From an uncultured Clostridia bacterium (GTDB taxonomy: Bacteria; Bacillota; Clostridia; Christensenellales; UBA1242), in assembly GCA_947366645.1 (NCBI GenBank), contig CANBAX010000049.1:1-6172 (forward strand): DNA of 6,172 nucleotides, in the 5' to 3' direction. A model generated the notes under the pieces. The model saw only the letters and a program-made list of their open reading frames with translations. It did no database searches and was not told the DNA's origin. The position numbers and the translations under genes are program-made. Below, piece by piece: positions 1-5,058 of the stretch (position 1 is its first letter; every line of letters starts with the position of its first letter).

Positions 1-487
1 GTTGTAATACTTCTTTATTTAATTCTATATTTTTTAATTCTTTCCTATTTATTATCTTCATATCAAAACCATCATAAGCAACATATGGTTTTTTGATATA
101 CTTTCCCACAATAGGCAATTTTTTAATATCTCGTAAATCATCTATTGTTGGAACGACATTATAGCCCAACCCATATAAATCAACCAAATATTTTTTTCCA
201 TACTTATCAAAATTGAGATTTCCATCTAACGAACTTACAATTTTGCAATTTGATTTATTAAGTTTTTTTGTAAGTTTGTCTAATTCAACAAAATAATCTT
301 TATATGTTTTTTCATTTAAATCCCAAGCGTTTTTTAAAATAATTAAATCATAAACGTTTTCAAAGTCAAACTCAACTGGAAAATCTAATAAATCCACTTT
401 ATGCCCGTCTTCTGCAAATGATTTAGCAATAATATAATCTTCTTCTGTACAACATTCTTTAAAGTTTGTTAATATTCCTATTCTCAT
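1..487 (-). CDS. ATP-grasp family protein, N-terminal 162 codons (3' end outside window)
   Basis: The reading frame is open from an ATG at 487 to the left edge, so the C-terminal part is missing. The product starts MRIGILTNF, has an alpha/beta N-terminal part (an LIILKNAWD strand-turn at about residues 48-56), then DKYGKKYLVDLYGLGYNVVPT (residues 94-114) and a lysine-rich strand, GKYIKKPYVAYDG (128-140). That order resembles ATP-grasp ligases of the RimK/DcsG-like type, where 'dK.yl..L...Gv.vvPT' precedes the first ATP-binding Lys-Pro strand. ATP-grasp enzymes join a carboxylate to an amine or thiol through an acyl-phosphate; the substrate cannot be told here, and the catalytic C-lobe is out of view. 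It is probably cytoplasmic, with no signal peptide. A ribosome binding site (AGAGGG, 495-500) sits 7 bases before the ATG. It follows tRNA-Leu by 37 bases and is very AT-rich (22 of 120 bases G/C at 241-360), unlike lemA and tilS. The ATP-grasp call is by motif memory and is moderately sure. Confidence 0.65.
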   Translation of the reverse strand, partial: MRIGILTNFKECCTEEDYIIAKSFAEDGHKVDLLDFPVEFDFENVYDLIILKNAWDLNEKTYKDYFVELDKLTKKLNKSNCKIVSSLDGNLNFDKYGKKYLVDLYGLGYNVVPTIDDLRDIKKLPIVGKYIKKPYVAYDGFDMKIINRKELKNIELNKEVLQ

Positions 488-494
488 ATTACAA

Positions 495-500
495 CCCTCT
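495..500 (-). promoter_or_regulatory. Ribosome binding site of the ATP-grasp-like gene
   Basis: The minus strand reads AGAGGG, followed by 7 bases (TTGTAAT) and the ATG at 487-485. It fixes the start of the gene. No convincing promoter lies in the 37 bases between the tRNA and the gene, so the message may come from read-through of the tRNA-Leu transcript. Confidence 0.7.
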
Positions 501-524
501 TAAAAGATATTAATTTAATTCTTA

Positions 525-610
525 TGGTGCAGGAGATGGGAGTTGAACCCACAAGATGTTGCCATCACAAGTACCTGAAACTTGCGCGTCTGCCATTCCG
601 CCACTCCTGC
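525..610 (-). tRNA. tRNA-Leu, anticodon CAG
   Basis: This 86-base class II tRNA folds completely by eye. The acceptor stem GCAGGAG (610-604) pairs perfectly with CTCCTGC (535-529), followed by discriminator A (528) and a genome-encoded CCA (527-525). The anticodon stem CAAGT/ACTTG encloses the loop TTCAGGT, giving anticodon CAG, which reads the Leu codon CUG. A long variable arm with stem GATG/CATC and a GCAA tetraloop is typical of tRNA-Leu. The T arm is GTGGG/CCCAT around TTCAACT. It has its own promoter (640-669). No terminator is visible between its 3' end and the gene starting at 487. Confidence 0.97.
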
Positions 611-639
611 TTATCGCATTATATTTTAAATGCAAGGCT

Positions 640-669
640 AGTATATAACATACCATGTCGCATTGTCAA
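640..669 (-). promoter_or_regulatory. Sigma-A-type promoter of tRNA-Leu
   Basis: On the minus strand a perfect -35 box, TTGACA (669-664), is separated by 18 bases from a -10 box, TATACT (645-640). Transcription would begin near 633, about 23 bases before the mature tRNA 5' end. The -35 starts only 7 bases beyond the lemA terminator stem, so the two transcription units are packed tightly. Confidence 0.8.
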
Positions 670-675
670 GTTTAT

Positions 676-702
676 AAAAGGTGCAAATTAATTGCACCTT
701 TT
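676..702 (-). terminator. Rho-independent terminator of lemA
   Basis: A perfect inverted repeat with 11-bp arms, AAAAGGTGCAA (676-686) and TTGCACCTTTT (692-702), surrounds a 5-base loop. On the minus strand it begins 3 bases after the lemA stop codon and is followed by TTTTAT. The arms are A/T-flanked on both sides, so it could also act on plus-strand transcription, but no plus-strand gene approaches it. Confidence 0.8.
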
Positions 703-704
703 AA

Positions 705-1277
705 TTAAAATTGTACTTTAACATTTTTGCGTTCCTCTGGGGCTTCCACCTCAAAAAGGTCACGCTTTTCAAACTTAAACCATTTTGCGATTATGCTGCT
801 TGGGAATACCTCGCGTTTTGTATTATACAGTTTAACATTTCCGTTATAATACTTTCTTGCAGAAACAAGTTCAGCTTCGATTTCATTTAGTGTACGCATA
901 AGCTCACTATAATGTTTATCGGATTTTAAATCTGGGTAATTCTCGGTAACCTTGAAAAGCGATTTAAGTGTGCTTGAAAGTGCATTTTCTTTCTTTATTT
1001 TTTCCGCACCAGTAGCATTCATAGCATCATAGCGCGCACGCATAACACCTTCAAGAGTTTCACTTTCATGTTTAGTAAATCCCTTTATTGTTTCAACAAG
1101 ATTTGGAATAACATCATATCTCTTTTTAAGATAGATGTCCATTGTAGAAAATGCCTCGTCCACGTTATTTCTTATTTTAATAAAACTATTGTATGTCGCA
1201 ACAAGCCAAATAGCGAAAATTATTCCTAGCCCTGCAATAACGCCTACGATAATTAATGCAATAACTCCTCCGCTCAT
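705..1277 (-). CDS. lemA: LemA family membrane protein
   Basis: The product has 190 residues, the usual length for LemA. Residues about 4-28 form one hydrophobic membrane segment, followed by YNSFIKIRNNVDEAFSTM (29-46) and KKRYDVIPNLVETIKGF (51-67), the LemA signature, in which a long helical bundle follows the anchor. The C-terminal half carries YPDLKSDKHYSEL (114-126), ARKYYNGNVKLYN (140-152), the FPSSIIAKWFKF segment (158-169) and the terminal VKVQF, all expected in this family. LemA proteins have an extracytoplasmic helical domain; their function is poorly defined, and they are often found with membrane proteases such as HtpX or with TPM-domain proteins. None is adjacent here. The start is supported by an excellent AAGGAGGTT site (1281-1289) 5 bases upstream. 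It has its own extended -10 promoter and terminator, so it is probably monocistronic. Confidence 0.95.
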   Translation of the reverse strand: MSGGVIALIIVGVIAGLGIIFAIWLVATYNSFIKIRNNVDEAFSTMDIYLKKRYDVIPNLVETIKGFTKHESETLEGVMRARYDAMNATGAEKIKKENALSSTLKSLFKVTENYPDLKSDKHYSELMRTLNEIEAELVSARKYYNGNVKLYNTKREVFPSSIIAKWFKFEKRDLFEVEAPEERKNVKVQF

Positions 1278-1280
1278 AAA

Positions 1281-1306
1281 AACCTCCTTATATAGTTATT
1301 ATACCA
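1281..1306 (-). promoter_or_regulatory. Extended -10 promoter and ribosome binding site of lemA
   Basis: The minus strand reads TGGTATAAT (1306-1298), a consensus -10 with an upstream TG, so the poor -35 (TTTAAA at 1326-1321, 17-base spacing) is less important. The predicted start of transcription is near 1291, immediately before AAGGAGGTT (1289-1281), which leaves a 5' leader of only about 14 bases. Confidence 0.7.
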
Positions 1307-1327
1307 TATAAAATTATTTTTTTAAAC

Positions 1328-1354
1328 AAAAATAGCGAACTAATCGCTATTTTT
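1328..1354 (-). terminator. Rho-independent terminator of tilS, overlapping the stop codon
   Basis: The perfect 11-bp arms AAAAATAGCGA (1328-1338) and TCGCTATTTTT (1344-1354) flank a 5-base loop. On the minus strand the stem is followed by a T-rich run (TTTTTGTTT). The tilS stop codon TAG (1349-1347) and its last two Lys codons lie inside the upstream arm, so gene end and terminator share bases. Confidence 0.85.
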
Positions 1355-2678
1355 TTACTTCTATCATATAGCCAAGAGTTGCATTTTCGTCAAGTTTCAC
1401 CTTTTCGCTAATCTCAACACCTGCAATGGCATATACTTCATTGCCGTCTGCAAGCACCGGAATGCTGTCACGCTGACGAACAGGTATCTTCTTATCAATT
1501 AGGTAACTTTTAAGTTTTTTAGTGCCGCCGCCAAATTTAGTAAAGGTATCCCCGTCTTGTCTAAATCTCCAAACCGCGGACTTAGGAAGTTTTTTGTAAT
1601 CTATGTATAGCCTGCCTTCACAAGGTTCAAAAGATTTTACGCGTTTAATATTCACCTTACCGAAATTTGGTACCTCAAATTCACCACATTTAAAGGGTTG
1701 ATTCAAAGTCGCTTCCTCTTGTTTTCTATTGGAAATTGTCACATAGTCATATTCTTTAAATACTATCGCATCAAAGGGAAGATAAAGTCTATTACCATTG
1801 GCACCATTTATTGCAAGTTCTTTAATCGCACGAAGATGTTTCCTTTCAATATCGCAAGTTATTCCAATGCCTTTAACTGCCTTAAAAATCACTCTTGTGA
1901 CAACTGAATTTGGATAAAGGAAATAACTACTTGGAATTCTTACCAGTTTATCTTCAAACATCATCGCGTCTGCATAGATGTGAGAATTAATATATTCATC
2001 ATCATCTGTCACGCTTTGACCGAAAGCGGTAATCGCATTTATCGCGTTTGGCCACCTTTTTAAAATATCTTTCATAATGACATTGCGTACATAGTTTCGA
2101 TTATATGAAGTATCACTGTTTGTGTAATCATCAACATAGTCAATTTGATGTTCTGAAAGATAATTTAAAATCTCTTCCTTAGTTGTGGTTAGCATTGGCC
2201 TAATGTAAACGTGGTCGCGAATTGGCTCCATACCCTTTGCACCAGCAACTCCTGCCCCTCTAAAAATATGCATAAGTATGGTTTCTGCTTGGTCTAGCGC
2301 GTGATGAGCAAGTGCGATTTTATCCACCACTCCCTTTCTCAAAAGTGTGTTAAATACGCCGTATCTGCCGTCACGGGCAGCGGTTTCAAGACTTACATTT
2401 TTGTCTTTTGCAAGCTTTGGTGCGTCAATACGGAATTTATAAAATCTCACGCCAAGTTCCTTCGCCTTTTCCTTCACGAAGTCAGCGTCCATATAACTAT
2501 TTTCACGTATTCCATGGTCTACATGAATAGCTATAATTTCAATGTCATATTTGTGTTGATTTTCCGCCAAAAAGGAAAGAAGTGCCATTGAGTCGCTTCC
2601 GCCACTTACGCCAACTCCGATAACCTCTCCTGCTTTGATTAATTTTTGTTTGTCAATAAATTCAATAGTCGATAACAT
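1347..2678 (-). CDS. tilS: tRNA(Ile)-lysidine synthase TilS
   Basis: The 443-residue product matches TilS in length and domain order. The N-terminal ATP pyrophosphatase domain has the PP-loop SGGSDS (25-30), HVDHGIREN (52-60), ETAARDGRY (98-106) and ALAHHALDQAETILMHIFRG (122-141). The RPMLTTTKEEI (160-170) and DDYTNSDTSYNRNYVRN (183-199) motifs follow, and the C-terminal TilS domain (about 370-440) shows RFRQDGDTF, KKLKSYLIDKKIP and RDSIPVLA. TilS uses ATP and lysine to convert C34 of the CAU-anticodon tRNA-Ile to lysidine, switching its reading from AUG to AUA; it is cytoplasmic and essential in most bacteria. In many Firmicutes tilS sits with hpt and ftsH; here it stands alone, divergent from a small regulator. 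The start has GGAG (2688-2685) 6 bases upstream, and the PP-loop begins at the usual distance from it. Confidence 0.97.
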   Translation of the reverse strand: MLSTIEFIDKQKLIKAGEVIGVGVSGGSDSMALLSFLAENQHKYDIEIIAIHVDHGIRENSYMDADFVKEKAKELGVRFYKFRIDAPKLAKDKNVSLETAARDGRYGVFNTLLRKGVVDKIALAHHALDQAETILMHIFRGAGVAGAKGMEPIRDHVYIRPMLTTTKEEILNYLSEHQIDYVDDYTNSDTSYNRNYVRNVIMKDILKRWPNAINAITAFGQSVTDDDEYINSHIYADAMMFEDKLVRIPSSYFLYPNSVVTRVIFKAVKGIGITCDIERKHLRAIKELAINGANGNRLYLPFDAIVFKEYDYVTISNRKQEEATLNQPFKCGEFEVPNFGKVNIKRVKSFEPCEGRLYIDYKKLPKSAVWRFRQDGDTFTKFGGGTKKLKSYLIDKKIPVRQRDSIPVLADGNEVYAIAGVEISEKVKLDENATLGYMIEVKK

Positions 2679-2697
2679 TTTTTACTCCACGCACTCA

Positions 2698-2726
2698 ATT
2701 ATACTCCAAAATATAACTTTGTGCAA
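2698..2726 (-). promoter_or_regulatory. Probable promoter of tilS
   Basis: The minus strand shows a consensus -10, TATAAT (2703-2698), 17 bases from TTGCAC (2726-2721), which keeps the TTG of a -35 box. Transcription would start near 2691, just upstream of the GGAG site (2688-2685), giving a short leader of about 13 bases. The -35 overlaps an 8-base sequence, TTGCACAA, that recurs upstream of the divergent regulator. Confidence 0.65.
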
Positions 2727-2847
2727 GATTAATTTTTAAAATTTTAAACAAATTCTATGTATTTTATCTAATTTAATAATATTATCGCAATTTTTGAGTA
2801 CTGCAACCAAATCACTTAACTATATGTTAACATGATTTTAAGAACAG

Positions 2848-2866
2848 TATTGCACAATATAGAGGT
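2848..2866 (+). promoter_or_regulatory. Small inverted repeat and ribosome binding site before the XRE regulator
   Basis: TATTG-CA-CAATA (2848-2859) is a perfect inverted repeat with 5-bp arms. It lies directly before AGAGGT (2861-2866), the ribosome binding site, which is 5 bases from the ATG at 2872. Its place in the 5' leader or promoter region suits an operator for the regulator itself, as is common for small Cro/CI-type proteins, but this is inference. I could not find a strong promoter for this gene; TTAACA (2827-2832) with a -10 near 2848 has only a 15-base spacer. Confidence 0.35.
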
Positions 2867-2871
2867 TATTT

Positions 2872-3072
2872 ATGGTTGGAGAACGAATTAAATCATTAAG
2901 AACTGAGAAAAATTTATCACAAGAATCACTTGCTAAAAAAATACAGTCAAATCAAAAACAAATCAGCAAATGGGAGCGAAACAAAATTGAACCAAGTATT
3001 GACGCACTTTCCCGTCTTGCAGACTATTTTGCTGTGAGTGTGGATTATCTAATTGGGCGCGCAGATTACTGA
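2872..3072 (+). CDS. Small XRE-family (Cro/CI-type) transcriptional regulator
   Basis: This 66-residue protein is almost entirely one HTH_XRE domain. IKSLRTEKNLSQESLAKKI (6-24) covers the first helices, QKQISKWERNKIEP (28-41) is the recognition helix and turn with the family's typical 'S.WE.....P', and LSRLADYFAVSVDYLIGR (47-64) is the usual closing helix pair. There is no effector or dimerisation domain, so it should bind a short palindromic operator as a dimer. Its target is unknown; self-regulation and control of the divergent tilS or the downstream walJ promoter are reasonable guesses. It ends in TGA only 6 bases before the -35 of the walJ promoter, and no terminator separates the two genes. 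The start is fixed by AGAGGT (2861-2866). Confidence 0.92.
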   Translation: MVGERIKSLRTEKNLSQESLAKKIQSNQKQISKWERNKIEPSIDALSRLADYFAVSVDYLIGRADY

Positions 3073-3078
3073 AAATAA

Positions 3079-3107
3079 TTGAAAAAACTATATTATTATG
3101 ATATAAT
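3079..3107 (+). promoter_or_regulatory. Strong extended -10 promoter placed to give a leaderless walJ mRNA
   Basis: TTGAAA (3079-3084), a 17-base spacer, and TGATATAAT (3099-3107, consensus -10 TATAAT with the extended TG) make a near-ideal sigma-A promoter. The ATG of walJ begins at 3114, 7 bases after the last T of the -10, which is exactly where transcription is expected to start. No Shine-Dalgarno sequence lies before the ATG. Confidence 0.8.
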
Positions 3108-3113
3108 ACACTC

Positions 3114-3896
3114 ATGAGAATTATCAACCTTTCTTCAGGAAGTGACGGAAATCTTACCTATCTTGAAAGCGACTACGCCAAAGTTTTAATTGACGCAGGG
3201 CTTTCTTGTAACGAAATTACAAGAAGACTTGGACTTTTATCTGTAAGGCCTGAAGAAATTAACGCAATTTTTTTAACTCATGAACATTTTGACCACACCA
3301 AAGGAGTGGACGTCTTTTCTGGAAAATACAACACGCCTGTATTTTCGCACGAAAAAGTTTGGACCACCTTTGACCATAAGGCAAGCCGAATATCCTCTTT
3401 AAACAGAAAAACCTTCGATAAAGGATTTTCTTTTTTAGACTTAGATATTTTACCCGTAGAAATCCCACACGATGTGCCATGTTTTGGATATAGTTTTTTG
3501 CAAAATGACAAAAAAATAAGTATTTTAACAGATTTAGGACATACTAATGACAGAATACTTAACAGTATTGCAAACAGTCAGTTGGTTTATCTTGAGGCAA
3601 ATTACGATAAGGAAATGCTGATGAAAGGAACTCGGTACCCACTTGCACTTAAAATGCGAATTAGTGGCCCTAATGGACATCTTTCAAATGAGGACAGTTA
3701 CAATGCACTTGAGTACCTTGTAAGCACAGGGGCAAGGCAGGTTGTACTATCACACCTTAGCAAAGAGAATAATACGCCCGACCTTGCTTACGACTATATG
3801 TGCGAGCATCTTCTTATGCAGGGTATTGAGGAAGGCATTGATGTAAAAATCGATGTCGCGTCCACAAGACCAGGGGTTTTCTTTAGACTTAAATAG
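3114..3896 (+). CDS. walJ: WalJ/YycJ-like MBL-fold hydrolase
   Basis: The 260-residue product is a complete single-domain metallo-beta-lactamase-fold protein of the YycJ/WalJ group. It begins MRIINLSSGSDGNLTYLE, matching the family start 'LaSGSsGN'. The metal-binding motif is LTHEHFDHTKG (54-64, HxHxDH), with further probable ligands at H119 in IPHDVPCFGY, D140 in ILTDLGHTND, and H214 in LSHLSKENNTP. YLEANYDKEML (159-169) and the RISGPNGHLSN stretch (182-192) are also characteristic. YycJ-type proteins are cytoplasmic, putative metal-dependent nucleases or phosphodiesterases; in Bacillus the gene belongs to the walRKHIJ cell-wall operon, and it has been linked to coordinating division with DNA replication. 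Here it is paired with htrA 21 bases downstream, as at the end of that operon, but the walRK genes are not in the window. Its promoter predicts leaderless translation. Confidence 0.93.
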   Translation: MRIINLSSGSDGNLTYLESDYAKVLIDAGLSCNEITRRLGLLSVRPEEINAIFLTHEHFDHTKGVDVFSGKYNTPVFSHEKVWTTFDHKASRISSLNRKTFDKGFSFLDLDILPVEIPHDVPCFGYSFLQNDKKISILTDLGHTNDRILNSIANSQLVYLEANYDKEMLMKGTRYPLALKMRISGPNGHLSNEDSYNALEYLVSTGARQVVLSHLSKENNTPDLAYDYMCEHLLMQGIEEGIDVKIDVASTRPGVFFRLK

Positions 3897-3917
3897 CCGA
3901 CGACGAAGGGAGGAAAA

Positions 3918-4937
3918 ATGAAATCTAAAATCGTGTTGGCTTTTTTAATGCTAACGCCCTGCCTACTTTGTGGCTGTGGCGAAAGCGATAACTCGTATTA
4001 CATAGACAAATCAGTTGATATGCGGGTAAGAGAAGTTACGCTTGAAGGCAGTGACGAACTAGAAATGCTTGACAAGGCAAGAAGTGCTGTTGTTGGAATA
4101 AGCGTAGACCTAGGCACCGGCTATGCCATTGGAAGTGGGGTCGCTCTTAAAAACGGAAATTACATTCTTACAAACAACCATGTTGTTGAGGACGGAGGAA
4201 AGATTAACCTTTACTATGCCGATAAAAGCATAGGCAGCGGAAAACTATTATGGCGTGACGCGGGACTTGACCTTGCTATAGTCAAATCTTCAAAAGAAAT
4301 CCCTTATCTTAAAATAGGCAGCTCGAAAGCCTTGCAGGTGGGAGAAAGTGTGTTTGCTTTTGGAACTCCCCTTACTCTGCAATTTAAGCACACTGTGACA
4401 AAAGGCATTGTGTCCGCCCTTAATAGAACACTTGAAGTTGAGTCCTCTGGTGGAAGCAATTTTCTTCAGTCTCTTGTTCAACACGACGCAAGCATAAACC
4501 CTGGTAATAGCGGAGGACCTCTTATCAACACAAAAGGCGAAGTAGTGGGCATCAACACACTAAAAGCTAGTGAAGGTGAAGGACTTGGCTTTGCAAATCC
4601 TATTGAAATAGGCTCGGTTATTCTTGATAGAGTTATTGAAAATAATAGTTATAAAGCACCATACCTTGGCGTATTTGGCTTCGATAGCGAAATTGCACAA
4701 ATTTATGGCGAGGCATTAAATCAAGACGGCGTCTATGTTGTAGATGCATTAGGACCAGCAAAGGCGGCAGGACTTAGTAAGGGTGATGTAATAACTTCAC
4801 TTGGAGGCATACAAATTAAAAGTATGCAGGATTTACGAACCAGTCTTTTTAGCTTTAATAGTGGAGATACCGTTATAATTGAATTCACAAGAAATGGACA
4901 AAATTTTGTAAAAGAAATCGTTCTTGCTCAAAAATAG
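3918..4937 (+). CDS. htrA: HtrA/DegP-family serine protease with one PDZ domain, probable lipoprotein
   Basis: The product has 339 residues. The N-terminus (MKSKIVLAFL...LLCGC) is a short lipoprotein signal with lipobox L17-C18-G19-C20, so C20 is the likely lipidated residue. The trypsin-like domain (about 52-240) has all three catalytic residues: H88 in LTNNHVVEDG, D118 in DAGLDLAIVK, and S198 in INPGNSGGPL. A single PDZ domain follows (about 247-337: YLGVFG, GVYVVDALGPAKAAGLSKGDVI, GDTVIIEFTRNG), binding C-termini of substrates. HtrA proteases degrade or refold misfolded exported proteins outside the membrane. Typical Firmicutes HtrA proteins use an N-terminal transmembrane anchor; a lipid anchor would be a variant. 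GGGAGG (3908-3913) lies 4 bases before the ATG, and walJ ends 21 bases upstream, so the two are co-transcribed. A terminator follows 13 bases after the stop. Confidence 0.94.
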   Translation: MKSKIVLAFLMLTPCLLCGCGESDNSYYIDKSVDMRVREVTLEGSDELEMLDKARSAVVGISVDLGTGYAIGSGVALKNGNYILTNNHVVEDGGKINLYYADKSIGSGKLLWRDAGLDLAIVKSSKEIPYLKIGSSKALQVGESVFAFGTPLTLQFKHTVTKGIVSALNRTLEVESSGGSNFLQSLVQHDASINPGNSGGPLINTKGEVVGINTLKASEGEGLGFANPIEIGSVILDRVIENNSYKAPYLGVFGFDSEIAQIYGEALNQDGVYVVDALGPAKAAGLSKGDVITSLGGIQIKSMQDLRTSLFSFNSGDTVIIEFTRNGQNFVKEIVLAQK

Positions 4938-4950
4938 TGTCAAAACCACC

Positions 4951-4991
4951 AAAAACTGACCAAAATTATCAAAAATCAGGTCAGTTTTTTT
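4951..4991 (+). terminator. Rho-independent terminator after htrA
   Basis: The arms AAAAACTGACC (4951-4961) and GGTCAGTTTTT (4979-4989) pair perfectly over 11 bp around a 17-base, A-rich loop. The T-run continues to 4991. It starts 13 bases after the htrA stop and closes the walJ-htrA transcription unit (plus the regulator, if that reads through). Confidence 0.88.
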
Positions 4992-5001
4992 GTTTACCCT
5001 C

Positions 5002-5030
5002 TTGAAAAGCACAAAATTTTGTGATAAAAT
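5002..5030 (+). promoter_or_regulatory. Promoter of the right-hand gene with a 14-bp palindrome in its spacer
   Basis: TTGAAA (5002-5007), a 17-base spacer and TAAAAT (5025-5030), with an extended TG at 5022-5023, form a strong sigma-A promoter much like that of walJ. Positions 5010-5023 read CACAAAATTTTGTG, a perfect 14-bp palindrome that fills most of the spacer and touches the extended -10. That position fits a repressor operator; the protein that would bind it is unknown. Transcription should start near 5037. Confidence 0.75.
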
Positions 5031-5045
5031 ATATAAAGAATGAAA

Positions 5046-5051
5046 GGGGGG
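5046..5051 (+). promoter_or_regulatory. Ribosome binding site that decides the start of the right-hand gene
   Basis: A run of six G (AAAGGGGGGA context) lies 7 bases before the ATG at 5059. An in-frame ATG at 5053 is only 1 base from the G-run, too close for normal initiation, so 5059 is preferred. Confidence 0.7.
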
Positions 5052-5058
5052 AATGATT

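Noticed and set aside
676..702. GGTGCAA...TTGCACC palindrome as a regulator operator
   Set aside because: Placed 3 bases after the lemA stop with A/T-flanked arms followed by a T-rich run, it is better explained as a terminator.
1698..1907. 69-codon open frame on the plus strand inside tilS
   Set aside because: Lies opposite a well-conserved tilS coding region, has no ribosome binding site, and the product looks like antisense translation.
2301..2591. 96-codon open frame on the plus strand inside tilS
   Set aside because: Opposite the conserved TilS ATP-binding region including the PP-loop neighbourhood; no start signals and no recognisable domain.
3070..3072. Possible use of TGA as a Trp codon (mollicute code)
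   Set aside because: The XRE protein ends at this TGA at the normal family length, and Trp is encoded by TGG in the genes examined, so TGA acts as a stop.
3259..3511. Two overlapping minus-strand frames inside walJ
   Set aside because: Both are antisense to the conserved HxHxDH metal-binding region; no ribosome binding sites.
4290..4484. 64-codon minus-strand frame inside htrA
   Set aside because: Antisense to the protease domain between the catalytic Asp and Ser; no supporting signals.
5040..5055. Alternative ATG codons at 5040 and 5053 for the right-hand gene
   Set aside because: The 5040 ATG is in another frame that stops after 13 codons, and 5053 is only 1 base from the G-run, too close for initiation; 5059 has a 7-base spacing.
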